A stretch of DNA of 64,000 nt from the NCBI RefSeq assembly GCF_001613305.1, contig NZ_BDCC01000044.1, forward strand, positions 1 through 64,000. The letters run 5' to 3'. The number at the start of each line of letters is the position of its first letter. Positions within the stretch are counted from its first letter, which is position 1. Below, in pieces: positions 34,711-42,965 of the stretch. The stretch comes from Nocardia vaccinii NBRC 15922 (GTDB taxonomy: Bacteria; Actinomycetota; Actinomycetes; Mycobacteriales; Mycobacteriaceae). A program made the position numbers and the translations under genes. The notes below the pieces were generated by a model. The model made no database searches. It was not told the DNA's origin and saw only the letters and a list, made by a program, of their open reading frames with translations.

Positions 34711-35784
34711 TCAGGGCACCAGGACGACGACGCTCGGGCCGTGCGCACCGGCCGCGGCGGACAGGGCCGCCGCGGGATCGGCCAGTCCGACCACGGTGAC
34801 GTCCAGTACCGACAGGTCCAGCACGCCGTGCCGGATCATCGACCACACCTCACGCACCGTCGTGTCCTGGCACATCCACGAGCCGCGCACGGTCAGCCGG
34901 CGGTGCATGAGGTCGTGATACGGAATGGGCAGTTCGTGGCGCACTCCGCCGATCAGCACCCACGTCCCGTCGATCCGGATCGCGTCGTACCCGGCCATCG
35001 TCGGTTCCGGACCGGGCACCATGCCGAGCGTGTCCAGGACCGCGTCCAGCGGCCCGGCCGCCGCGCGGATCGCCCGAGCGTCGGCCGTGCGGTCGCCGGA
35101 CAGCGGTACTGTCAGCACGCGCGAATCCACGGCCGCGAGAGCGGCGAGCGTCGTGCGATTGCGGCCGACCGCGACCACCGCGGCCGCACCGCGTGCGAGG
35201 GCCATCAGGACCGCCGCCGTGCCGAGCTGTCCGGTCGCGCCGACCACCCCGACCGTGTGCCCGGGGCGAACACCGGCACGATCGACTCCCTCACCGGCAA
35301 TGCACAACCACTGCAGGAAGGCGAGTCGTTCGGGTGCGGGATAGGCGTCCGCACCAGGCAGTGCGACCAGGGTGCGTTCGGGCTGCAACGCGCGCTCGGC
35401 GAACAGTCCGTTCCGCCAGACCTCGCGCATGCGGTCCGTGGTCGGCGTCGGCCGGCCGTCGCCGCCGATTCCGGTCCAGCCCAGCAGCACCTCCTGTGCG
35501 TCATCGGTGCGATTCGAGCGGAACATCGCGTTGGCGGCGACGATATCGCCCGGCTGCACCGCGAACACGTCGTCGGCGGTCTCGGTGACCCGCGCGATTC
35601 CACAGGGCCCCAGTACGATCGGGGTCGGGAAGCCGCCGCGCTGTCCGGCCACGAGGTTCCCGGTGTACGCGGGAATCATCGCGGCGAGCACATCGAGGGT
35701 GGCCCCGCCGCCGCGCAACCGCGGTTCGGGGACGTCCGCGAGATGCAGGCCGCTGTCGAGTGCTGTCATCTGCCATGCCTTCAT
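34711..35784 (-). CDS. Zinc-independent medium-chain dehydrogenase/reductase (alcohol dehydrogenase-like)
   Basis: A 357-residue MDR protein. The NADPH site is VGVVGATGQLGTAAVLMALA in the second domain, and the first domain lacks the Cys of the usual catalytic zinc site (the region reads MIPAYTGNLVAG), so it is quinone-oxidoreductase-like and not a zinc alcohol dehydrogenase. The ATG at 35784 gives MKAWQM, typical of the family. Behind its start lies a 50-bp copy of the promoter region of the XRE gene at 43823, so that regulator was probably its divergent partner before the block between them arrived. Confidence 0.88.
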   Translation of the reverse strand: MKAWQMTALDSGLHLADVPEPRLRGGGATLDVLAAMIPAYTGNLVAGQRGGFPTPIVLGPCGIARVTETADDVFAVQPGDIVAANAMFRSNRTDDAQEVLLGWTGIGGDGRPTPTTDRMREVWRNGLFAERALQPERTLVALPGADAYPAPERLAFLQWLCIAGEGVDRAGVRPGHTVGVVGATGQLGTAAVLMALARGAAAVVAVGRNRTTLAALAAVDSRVLTVPLSGDRTADARAIRAAAGPLDAVLDTLGMVPGPEPTMAGYDAIRIDGTWVLIGGVRHELPIPYHDLMHRRLTVRGSWMCQDTTVREVWSMIRHGVLDLSVLDVTVVGLADPAAALSAAAGAHGPSVVVLVP

Positions 35785-35812
35785 GTCCCCCAGTCCACCG
35801 CTGGTCCGGAGC

Positions 35813-35862
35813 GGTATCCAGAACCGCGTGATCGTGGAATCGGGAGTACCAGCATGAGCGGC
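35813..35862 (+). repeat. Left copy of a direct repeat: promoter, RBS and start codon without a gene
   Basis: The core 35820-35862 matches 43789-43831 at 36 of 43 positions, and GGTAT begins both copies. It contains GGGAG and an ATG (35854) followed by AGCGGC, parallel to the XRE start ATG AACGGC. Here the reading frame behind the ATG is not a regulator; it runs into the 3' end of the MFS gene. It lies 29-78 bp upstream of the MDR start on the minus strand. Confidence 0.75.
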
Positions 35863-35869
35863 GCGCCCG

Positions 35870-37246
35870 CTACGCCGATTCCGCCGCGGCGGCGACATCC
35901 TCCAGGCGGCGACGGGTCGTGCGTTCGCCGAAGGCGGCCAGCACGGTGCCGAGCAGGACCATGACCACGGCAAGATAGAGGAATACCGCGGTGTATCCGA
36001 GGCTCGAGTAGATTCCCGCCACGATGAACGCACCGGCCACCCCGGACAGCCGGCCGACACTGTTGGCGAATCCGGAGCCCAGTCCGCGTAGCCGGGTCGG
36101 GAATACCTCCGGCAGGTAGGTGTACAGCACCGCGACGAGCGCCTGCATCAGCATGATGATCAGAAAGCCGATCACCATGACAGCCACCGCGCCGGAGGAG
36201 ATCCCGAAGGCGAGCAGCAGCACGGTGACGACCAGGCTGAGGCACAGGATCAGCGTCTTGCGCTCCCACCGGTCCACCAGCGGCCACGCCGACAACGCGC
36301 CCGGCACCGCCGCGATCGAGAGCACGAGCGAGTAGTTCAGGCTCTGTGTGCGGGTGTACCCGTCCGCGACCAGCAACGTCGGGATCCAGGAACTGAATCC
36401 GTAGTAACCCAGGATCAGGCAGACCATCACGATGGAGGCGATGATCAGGCGTTTGAGGTAGGGCGGGGTCAGCAGGTCCCGGATGTGACCGGAATCGGCG
36501 GTCTCGGCCGACGAATCCGCTTGTGGCAGTTCATGCCCCACGATCGCGCGGGCCTGCGCCTCCAGCTTCGCCAGCACCGGTTCGGCAGCCGTGTCACGTC
36601 CCTGGGCGACCTGCCACCGGATCGATTCCGGCAGCAGCCGCGCCGACAGGATCACCCCGACGATGCCGCCCGCGCCGATCACGAACACCCATCGCCAGGC
36701 TCCCGGGCCGATCGGCACGAGCAGTCGCGCGACGGCGGCCGCGATCGGCACCCCGAGCAGACCCAGCGCGAGGGTCAGCGACTGATAGCGCCCGCGTTTG
36801 TCCCTCGGGAACATCTCGGTGACGTACACCAGCAGCACTCCGGTCATGGCCTGCAGCCCGAATCCGGTGAGCACCCGAGTGACCGCGAGCATCACCGCGT
36901 CGACCGACAATGCCGAGAGCAGCGAGCAGACCGAATAGAACGTCGCGGCGACCAGGATCGTCGGACGGCGTCCGTACCGGTCGGCGAGGCGACCCCCCAG
37001 TAGCCCGCCGACGAACATCCCGAGGAACGAAGCCGAGGTCACGACCCCGACCGTGGTGATCGACAGTCCCCATTCGCTGCGCAGGGCGGGTGCGACGTAG
37101 GCGAAGGTGTTCAGGTCGACCAGGTCGAAGGTGAAGAAGATCCCCAGCAGCGCCACCCATGTCCGGTGTGAGCGGGTGATGACCGAAATCCGGTCCAGTC
37201 GGGCGTCGACCGCGTGGGACAGCGGTCTGACGGGCGTGGCATCCAT
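35870..37246 (-). CDS. MFS transporter, sugar/organic acid:H+ symporter type
   Basis: A 458-residue, 12-helix major facilitator protein. It has the MFS loop motif GGRLADRYGRRP after helix 2 and RVLTGFGLQAMTG in helix 4, and the repeated PEVFPTRLRGLGSG before helix 10, as in aromatic/organic acid symporters. A Glu/Asp-rich central loop lies at about 225-250. The ATG at 37246 follows TTTGGAG. It is divergent from the MaoC gene; an ACATCAGA operator of the GntR set lies 31 bp upstream. It is the likely importer of the substrate degraded by the neighbouring enzymes. Confidence 0.9.
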   Translation of the reverse strand: MDATPVRPLSHAVDARLDRISVITRSHRTWVALLGIFFTFDLVDLNTFAYVAPALRSEWGLSITTVGVVTSASFLGMFVGGLLGGRLADRYGRRPTILVAATFYSVCSLLSALSVDAVMLAVTRVLTGFGLQAMTGVLLVYVTEMFPRDKRGRYQSLTLALGLLGVPIAAAVARLLVPIGPGAWRWVFVIGAGGIVGVILSARLLPESIRWQVAQGRDTAAEPVLAKLEAQARAIVGHELPQADSSAETADSGHIRDLLTPPYLKRLIIASIVMVCLILGYYGFSSWIPTLLVADGYTRTQSLNYSLVLSIAAVPGALSAWPLVDRWERKTLILCLSLVVTVLLLAFGISSGAVAVMVIGFLIIMLMQALVAVLYTYLPEVFPTRLRGLGSGFANSVGRLSGVAGAFIVAGIYSSLGYTAVFLYLAVVMVLLGTVLAAFGERTTRRRLEDVAAAAESA

Positions 37247-37276
37247 GGGCACTCCAAAGTGACGTAGCTTACAACG

Positions 37277-37293
37277 AAAACATCAGACATTAA
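37277..37293. promoter_or_regulatory. GntR operator copy 1 (MFS promoter)
   Basis: AAAACATCAGACATTAA. It shares the ACATCAGA core with three further sites in this cluster and lies just upstream of the MFS gene. Confidence 0.75.
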
Positions 37294-37368
37294 CCTGAAA
37301 GCGGTTGTCAACCCCTTGCGTTGCGACCGGATTAGGCTGCTAGTATCCCGTCGCATCGATGGTTCGTT

Positions 37369-37385
37369 AATACATCTGATGTATT
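37369..37385. promoter_or_regulatory. GntR operator copy 2 (MaoC-CoA transferase operon promoter)
   Basis: AATACATC-T-GATGTATT is a perfect 8+1+8 palindrome. Its minus strand reads ACATCAGA, the shared core. It lies 81 bp before the MaoC start. Confidence 0.8.
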
Positions 37386-37466
37386 CAGACCAAGTACTGG
37401 TACGACAGTCGGCGATTCCGCGGGAATCCGCGAGACCGGCCGATCACGGACGAAGGAGGCTGCGCC

Positions 37467-38006
37467 GTGACGGTGCACACCGGATGGCAGGGACGTTTCT
37501 ACGAGGACTTCGAGGTCGGCGACGTATACCGGCACCCGCTCGGGCGCACGATCAACGAGGCCGACAACACCTGGTTCACATTGCTGACCATGAACACCCA
37601 CCCGGCCCACTTCGACCAGCACTACGCCGCACAGACCCCGTTCGGGAAAGTGCTGGTCAACTCGGGCCTGACGATCGCCATGCTGATCGGCATGAGCGTC
37701 ACCGACGTCAGCCAGCGCGCGGTGGCGAACCTGGCGCTGACCGACGTGCAGCTCACCCACCCGGTATTCGTCGGCGACACCCTGTACGCGGAGTCGCTGT
37801 GTACCGGCAAGCGGGAATCGGCCTCCAAGCCGTACGCCGGGCTGGTCGAGGTGCACAGCCGGGCGCTCAACGCCGACGGCGACGAATGCCTCTCGTTCGA
37901 CCGCACGATCATGCTGTACCGGCGCAGCGCGGCTGCCGATATCGACTCCTTCCCGGAGGCGAAGAACGGTCCGCTGTCCCTCCCGGAACCGGGAGCCGCG
38001 AAATGA
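37467..38006 (+). CDS. MaoC family enoyl-CoA hydratase (itaconyl/mesaconyl-CoA hydratase-like)
   Basis: A 179-residue hot-dog fold hydratase. The active-site block TMNTHPAHFDQHYA (about 41-54) is the variant found in mesaconyl/itaconyl-CoA-type MaoC hydratases, in place of the GDxNPxH of ordinary (R)-hydratases. It resembles M. tuberculosis Rv2499c, which lies next to citE (Rv2498c) in the same order relation as here. It would add water to an unsaturated dicarboxylyl-CoA. First gene of a four-gene unit; its stop overlaps the CoA transferase start as ATGA. Confidence 0.85.
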   Translation: MTVHTGWQGRFYEDFEVGDVYRHPLGRTINEADNTWFTLLTMNTHPAHFDQHYAAQTPFGKVLVNSGLTIAMLIGMSVTDVSQRAVANLALTDVQLTHPVFVGDTLYAESLCTGKRESASKPYAGLVEVHSRALNADGDECLSFDRTIMLYRRSAAADIDSFPEAKNGPLSLPEPGAAK

Positions 38007-39232
38007 CCCGGCTGCCACTGGCCGACGTACGCATCATCGCGGTCGAGCAGTACGGCGCCGGTCCGTTCGGCTCGGTGCACCTGGCCGACCTGGGCGCCGA
38101 GGTGATCAAGATCGAGGATCCGAGAAGCGGCGGCGATGTCGGGCGCGGCGTCCCGCCCTACGCTCAGGACGGTGATTCGCTGTTCTTCGAGACGTTCAAT
38201 CGCAACAAGCGGTCGGTAACCCTGGATCTGACCGATCCGGCGGGCCGGGAAGCCTTCGAGGAACTGGTGAAGGTCAGCGACGCGGTCTATTCGAACCTGC
38301 GCGGCGACGTGCCCGCCAAGATGCGGATCACCTACGACGACCTGAAGCAGCTCAATCCGCGGATCGTGTGCTGCTCGCTGACCGGCTACGGGATGACCGG
38401 CCCGCGCAGCAGCCAGCCCGGTTACGACTACATGCTGCAGGGTCTGTGCGGCTGGATGTCGGTGACCGGCGAGCCGGACGGGCCACCCGCCAAGTCCGGG
38501 CTGTCCATGGTCGACTACTCCGGCGGGCTGGTCGCGGCCATCTCGCTGCTGTCCGGAGTACACGCCGCGCGCCGCGACGGCATCGGAATGGACTGCGACG
38601 TAAGTCTTTTCGATACCGCTCTGAATATGCTGACCTACCTGGCGACCTGGCATCTGAACGCGGGCTTCGAGCCCGCGCGCACGCACCACTCGGCGCACCC
38701 GAGCCTGGTGCCGTTCCAGAACTTCCGCACCGCCGACTCGTGGATCGTCATCGGCTGCGCCAAACAGAAGTTCTGGGAGCGATTGGTCGAGGCGATGGGC
38801 AGCCCGGCTTGGGCGGCGCAGGACCGGTTCGCCACGCCCGCACTGCGCTATGCCAATGCGGCCGAATGCATCGAGCATACGGAATCCGAACTGGCCCAAC
38901 GTACTACGGCGCAGTGGCTGGCGCTGCTCGAGCAGCGCGGAGTGCCTTGCGCGCCGGTCAACACGGTGGCCGAGGCACTACGTGACGAGCACACCACCGC
39001 ACGCGGAATGATCACCGCCACCACGCATCCGCGGTTCGGCGAGGTGCGCCAGGTGGTTTCACCGGTGCGGGCGGGCCGGTTCCGGGACGACCATCGCCGG
39101 GCGCCGCGCATGGGCGAGGACAACCGCGCGGTGCTCTGCGACATCGCCGGCATGTCCCCGGACCGCTACCGCGAACTCGCCGATCGGGGCGCGTTCGGCA
39201 CTACCGCATCTTCCACACCGAAAGGACAGTGA
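38003..39232 (+). CDS. Family III CoA-transferase (CaiB/BaiF)
   Basis: A 409-residue formyl-CoA transferase-fold enzyme. The catalytic aspartate is Asp171 (SMVDYSGG); the N-terminal VRIIAVEQYGAGPFGSVHLADLGAEVIKIE and the TGYGMTGPRSSQPGYD block are typical. It should move CoA from a donor such as succinyl-CoA to a carboxylic acid, starting its degradation. It is coupled by ATGA to the MaoC gene and followed at 3 bp by the acyl-CoA dehydrogenase. Members of this family act on itaconate, mesaconate and citramalate in other bacteria; the substrate here is inferred from the partners. Confidence 0.92.
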   Translation: MTRLPLADVRIIAVEQYGAGPFGSVHLADLGAEVIKIEDPRSGGDVGRGVPPYAQDGDSLFFETFNRNKRSVTLDLTDPAGREAFEELVKVSDAVYSNLRGDVPAKMRITYDDLKQLNPRIVCCSLTGYGMTGPRSSQPGYDYMLQGLCGWMSVTGEPDGPPAKSGLSMVDYSGGLVAAISLLSGVHAARRDGIGMDCDVSLFDTALNMLTYLATWHLNAGFEPARTHHSAHPSLVPFQNFRTADSWIVIGCAKQKFWERLVEAMGSPAWAAQDRFATPALRYANAAECIEHTESELAQRTTAQWLALLEQRGVPCAPVNTVAEALRDEHTTARGMITATTHPRFGEVRQVVSPVRAGRFRDDHRRAPRMGEDNRAVLCDIAGMSPDRYRELADRGAFGTTASSTPKGQ

Positions 39233-39235
39233 CGC

Positions 39236-40402
39236 ATGGACTTCCGATTGAACGCCGATCAACAGGAGTTCCGCTCGGCCCTGCGCAAGCTGGTGGACTC
39301 CGAGATCGTCCCGGTGGCACGCGACTGGGAACAGTCGGGCCGCTATCCGGCCGAGATCGTCGAGCAGATGAAGCAGATGGGCTTGTTCGGCCTGACCATT
39401 CCGGAGGAATTCGGCGGCGCGGGTGCGGATTTCGTCTCGTTCACGCTGATGTTCGAGGAGATCGCACGCGGGTGGATGGGCGTGGCCGGAATCCTGGGCA
39501 GTCATTCGCTGGCGTGCTGGATGCTCTCGCGGCACGGCACCGAGGAGCAGAAGACCAGGTACCTGCCCGAACTGGCGACCGGCGCGCGACGCACCGGCAT
39601 CGCACTGACCGAACCGGACGCGGGCACCGACCTGCAGGGCATCCGCACGGTCGCCACCCGCGACGGCGACGACTACATCGTCAACGGCAGCAAGATGTGG
39701 ATCACCAACGCGCGCTACGCCGATCCGCTGCCCGTACTGGTCAAGACCGACCCGAGCGCCGCCCCGGCACACAAGGGCATGAGTGTCCTGCTGGTCGACG
39801 CCGGCACCCCGGGATTCGAGGTGACGCGCGACATCCCGAAGCTGGGTTACAAGGGCACCGAATCCTGCGAGGTGGTGTTCACCGACGTCCGGGTGCCCTC
39901 GCGAAACCTGTTGGGCGGCACGGAGGGCCGCGGAATGCAGCAGGTCCTGTCCGCGCTGGAGATCGGACGGCTGAACATCGCCGGACGCAGCCTGGGCATC
40001 GCCCAGCGCGCCTACGACGAGTCGCTGGCGTACGCCAACGGCCGGCGCGCGTTCGGGCAGCCGATCGCCGATTTCCAGGCGATCCAGATCAAGCTGGCCG
40101 ATATGGCGACCCAGTTGCAGGCGGCCAGGCTGCTGACCTATTGGGCCGCAACGGATGCGGACCGGGGTGAGCGCTCGGATCTGCAGACCGGGATGGCCAA
40201 ACTGTTCGCCTCCGAAGTCGCGCTGCAGGCGGCCCAGAACGCGATGCGCATCCACGGCGGATACGGCTTCTCGACCGAGTTCGAGGTCGAGCGGCTGTAT
40301 CGGGACTCGATCCTGATGACGATCGGCGAGGGCACCAGCGACATCATGCGCACCGTGATCGCCCGCTCGCTCAACGCGGGCAAGGGCAAGGTGGGCTGGT
40401 GA
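39236..40402 (+). CDS. Acyl-CoA dehydrogenase
   Basis: A 388-residue flavoprotein with the acyl-CoA dehydrogenase fold: ALTEPDAGTDLQ and MWITNARYADPL at the FAD/substrate site, and IGEGTSDIMR near the C-terminus, which carries the catalytic glutamate. It desaturates an acyl-CoA at the alpha-beta bond and reduces ETF. Between a CoA-transferase and a hydratase/lyase pair, it may act on methylsuccinyl-CoA or a similar branched thioester. ATG 39236 follows AAAGGA; its stop overlaps the lyase start as GTGA. Confidence 0.93.
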   Translation: MDFRLNADQQEFRSALRKLVDSEIVPVARDWEQSGRYPAEIVEQMKQMGLFGLTIPEEFGGAGADFVSFTLMFEEIARGWMGVAGILGSHSLACWMLSRHGTEEQKTRYLPELATGARRTGIALTEPDAGTDLQGIRTVATRDGDDYIVNGSKMWITNARYADPLPVLVKTDPSAAPAHKGMSVLLVDAGTPGFEVTRDIPKLGYKGTESCEVVFTDVRVPSRNLLGGTEGRGMQQVLSALEIGRLNIAGRSLGIAQRAYDESLAYANGRRAFGQPIADFQAIQIKLADMATQLQAARLLTYWAATDADRGERSDLQTGMAKLFASEVALQAAQNAMRIHGGYGFSTEFEVERLYRDSILMTIGEGTSDIMRTVIARSLNAGKGKVGW

Positions 40403-41223
40403 CCACGCCGCCACGGAGCTGGTTGTTCTGCCCGGCGGACCGGCTGGACCGGCTCGCCGGGGCGGTGGCTCGCGCCGATGCGGTGATCGCGGATCTCGAG
40501 GATGCCGTAGCCCCGGCCGGTAAGCCGGACGCACGCGACGGGCTGGTGCGCTGGCTGCGGGAAAATCCGGCCACCGCGACATCGGTGTGGGTCCGGGTCA
40601 ACAGCCATCCCCGTTATCTCCCAGGCGATCTCGACGCATTGACCGGCGGCGGCACGCCGCTCGCGGGATTCGTGCTGCCGAAGGCCGAGCTGTCCGGGGT
40701 GAGGTCGGTGGCCGAGCGGACCGACCGGCCGTTGCTACCACTACTGGAGACCGCGGCCGGGCTCTGGCAGGCTCCGGAAATAGCTTCCGGCGCGACGGTA
40801 TACACGCTGGCTATCGGCGAGTACGACCTGTCGGTCGAGCTGGGCACAGCCGCACCGGACATCGACGCCGCACCACTGGCATGGGCGCGATCCCGGGTGG
40901 TCGCGGCGGTCTCGGCGGCCGGTATCGCACCGGCGCCGGCACCCGTATCGGCCGTACTCGACGACGAGGCCGGTTTCCGCGCGGACACGGCCGCACTACA
41001 GCGCTGGGGATTCTTCGGCCGGATGTGCGTTCACCCCGCGCAGGCCGTGGCCGTGCGCGAACTGCTCACCCCGACGACGAAAGAGATCGACCGAGCCCGC
41101 GAGATCGTCGAGCGGGCCGAGCAGGCCGAACGCGAAGGCGCGGGGGTTCTGGTGATCGACGGCAGAATGGTCGACCTCGCGGTGGTGCGGCGTGCACGTC
41201 GCACGCTGGCGCTCGCCGAATAG
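40399..41223 (+). CDS. CitE-type acyl-CoA lyase (HpcH/HpaI aldolase family)
   Basis: A 274-residue lyase, the length of M. tuberculosis Rv2498c, a (S)-citramalyl-CoA lyase-type enzyme. It opens RSWLFCPADRLDRLAGAVAR and has VIADLEDAV (metal/substrate site), WVRVN, LPLLETAAG, AIGEYDLS and RMCVHPAQ, all in family order. It would split a 3-hydroxyacyl-CoA, for instance citramalyl-CoA to acetyl-CoA and pyruvate. GTG 40399 overlaps the preceding stop by four bases. Last gene of the unit; a large hairpin follows. Confidence 0.9.
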   Translation: MTTPPRSWLFCPADRLDRLAGAVARADAVIADLEDAVAPAGKPDARDGLVRWLRENPATATSVWVRVNSHPRYLPGDLDALTGGGTPLAGFVLPKAELSGVRSVAERTDRPLLPLLETAAGLWQAPEIASGATVYTLAIGEYDLSVELGTAAPDIDAAPLAWARSRVVAAVSAAGIAPAPAPVSAVLDDEAGFRADTAALQRWGFFGRMCVHPAQAVAVRELLTPTTKEIDRAREIVERAEQAEREGAGVLVIDGRMVDLAVVRRARRTLALAE

Positions 41224-41319
41224 GCACGGCGACACCATCGGCATCGCCGACCGGACGGACATATCTCGCCGTCTGCGGCACCGCGGTCGCGCGTGCGGAC
41301 ACTCGCCCGCACGCACGAC

Positions 41320-41370
41320 CGGCCGCACGCGCCCCTCGGACGACCGTGAGCCGGCCGGCGCGTGCGGCCG
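41320..41370. terminator. Bidirectional hairpin between citE-like and mmgE/prpD-like genes
   Basis: A perfect 14-bp inverted repeat (41320-41333 with 41357-41370) and a 23-nt loop, between two convergent genes of the same regulon. Confidence 0.7.
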
Positions 41371-41376
41371 AATCGG

Positions 41377-42762
41377 TCACCCGCGGCAGGCTTCGGCGAA
41401 CTCCCGGGCCGATGCACCCGACCCCAGGCCGAGTACCGCGCCGCGCACCCGGTCCGCGGTGGCGGCGTCGGTCGCCAGAGCCATACTCGCGGAGAACTTT
41501 TCGACGATCTCCGCGTTGCCGAGCGGTCGCTCGTCGTGGCCGCGGTTGACCTGCTCGCGGTGGGCGATCGTGCGGCCGTCGGTCAGCCGGATCTCCACGG
41601 CACCGGAATATGCTGCGGGGAAGGCGCTTTCGGGATCGTCAACGATCTCCACCTTGCGCGCGAGGGCAAGCACCGCCGGATCGGCCAGGGCGGCGTCGTC
41701 CAGTTCGGCCAGGGTGAACCGCCCGCGGGCCAGGACCGTGGCGACGACGTACGGGAGACTGAATTTCGCGTCGTACTCACTGCTCGGAGCCCACTTGTTC
41801 GGTTCCGGTTCACACACCACCCGGCGGGGCGTGGCGTGGATCGCGCATCGCACCGACACAATATCATCGGCTCCAAAATTGTTGTCCCGCAGCAGGATCT
41901 GCGCACTGTCGGCGAAGGCGTGGATGAAATGGCACACCGGGTAGGGCTTGACCGCCGTACGCATCAGTTCCCATGTTTCGCCCAGGTCCGCGGCGACCGC
42001 GCCGGGGTCTCGATCACGGTCGGCCAGGTGGGTGTTGAACAGCCCGAACCGGCCCTCGTAGATCGCCCCGGGTCCGGTCCAGCCCGCCTTGGCGAAGGTG
42101 GCCGCGGTCAGTCCGGACATGGCGGCCCAGCCGGGGTGCAGGCGCTTGGTCCAGGCGCCGTCCTGGAGGAATTCCAGCAGGCCCGACGCCATCGATCCGA
42201 CGATCCCCTGCGCGGTCGCCAGACCGGCGGCATCAAGGCCCATCAGCTTGCCCGCGGCAACGGCGCTGCCGAACGCGCCGACCACGCCGGTGGGGTGAAA
42301 GCCGATGTCGTGGAATGCACCGTGCGCGGCGATACCCACCCGCGCGGAGACCTCCACTCCGAGGATGTACGCGGTCAGCAGGTCCATTCCGTCGGCATCG
42401 GCCGCGATCGCCGCCGACAGCGCGGCGGGCAGCGCGGCGGCCGAGACGTGCGTGACGGCGGGGATGTGCGTGTCATCGAAGTCGAGTCCGTGGACGAGAA
42501 CGCCATTGAGCATGGCCGCGTCGCGGGGCGAGAGCAATTCCTTCGATCCGAGCACCGGGCATTCACCCGTCCCGAAGGTACTCAGCGCATCGCGCGCGAT
42601 GGCGCTGAACGGGTACGTCGTCGCGGCGAATGCGAGCCCGACGGAGTCCAGGATCAGGTGGCGTGCCCGCTCGAGCACCTCGTCAGGGATGTCCTTACGC
42701 GTGGTGCGCGCGGCGAATTCGGCCACACGCGCGGCAAGCGGGGCGCTCGGCTGCTCGGTCAC
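41377..42762 (-). CDS. MmgE/PrpD family protein
   Basis: A 461-residue MmgE/PrpD protein. The N-terminal helical domain has LDSVGLAFAA and NGVLVHGLDFDDTH, with the conserved aspartates; the second domain has the KPYPVCHFIHAFAD region. The family includes 2-methylcitrate dehydratase (PrpD) and cis-aconitate decarboxylase, which makes itaconate. No methylcitrate synthase or methylisocitrate lyase is near, and the gene shares an operator with an itaconate/mesaconate-like CoA pathway, so a role on a C5-C6 di- or tricarboxylate is likelier than the methylcitrate cycle. GTG 42762 follows a perfect AGGAGG. Confidence 0.88.
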   Translation of the reverse strand: MTEQPSAPLAARVAEFAARTTRKDIPDEVLERARHLILDSVGLAFAATTYPFSAIARDALSTFGTGECPVLGSKELLSPRDAAMLNGVLVHGLDFDDTHIPAVTHVSAAALPAALSAAIAADADGMDLLTAYILGVEVSARVGIAAHGAFHDIGFHPTGVVGAFGSAVAAGKLMGLDAAGLATAQGIVGSMASGLLEFLQDGAWTKRLHPGWAAMSGLTAATFAKAGWTGPGAIYEGRFGLFNTHLADRDRDPGAVAADLGETWELMRTAVKPYPVCHFIHAFADSAQILLRDNNFGADDIVSVRCAIHATPRRVVCEPEPNKWAPSSEYDAKFSLPYVVATVLARGRFTLAELDDAALADPAVLALARKVEIVDDPESAFPAAYSGAVEIRLTDGRTIAHREQVNRGHDERPLGNAEIVEKFSASMALATDAATADRVRGAVLGLGSGASAREFAEACRG

Positions 42763-42797
42763 TATTTCCTCCTGATGTGTCGCTGCACCATGCAATG

Positions 42798-42814
42798 TAA
42801 ACATCAGACATTTA
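42798..42814. promoter_or_regulatory. GntR operator copy 3 (mmgE/prpD promoter)
   Basis: TAAACATCAGACATTTA, differing from copy 1 at two positions. It lies 36 bp upstream of the mmgE/prpD start. Outer AATGT/ACATT arms make it part of a wider imperfect palindrome (42794-42812). Confidence 0.75.
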
Positions 42815-42864
42815 GATGGCAAGGGCCAACGGCCAGAACTACCCCGAGCTGAGGGCACGATGAT

Positions 42865-42881
42865 TAAACATCAGACTTACT
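42865..42881. promoter_or_regulatory. GntR operator copy 4 (regulator promoter)
   Basis: TAAACATCAGACTTACT. The same core, in the same orientation as copy 3 and 67 bp from it, upstream of the GntR gene. Suggests autoregulation. Confidence 0.7.
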
Positions 42882-42965
42882 GCGCACAGGTTGGTGTGCA
42901 GCCCTCCCGAGCAGGTAGGCTGCGCTCAGCGAACAGTAGATCGTCGGATGAGCGGAAGGCGTGGG

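Noticed and set aside
34466..34918. Possible gene between the GS-like and MDR genes
   Set aside because: Arg/Pro/Thr-rich translation without a ribosome site; it runs antisense into the MDR gene.
41377..42762. Methylcitrate cycle PrpD
   Set aside because: No prpB or prpC gene is nearby and the operator set links it to a CoA-ester pathway; kept as MmgE/PrpD without a fixed reaction.
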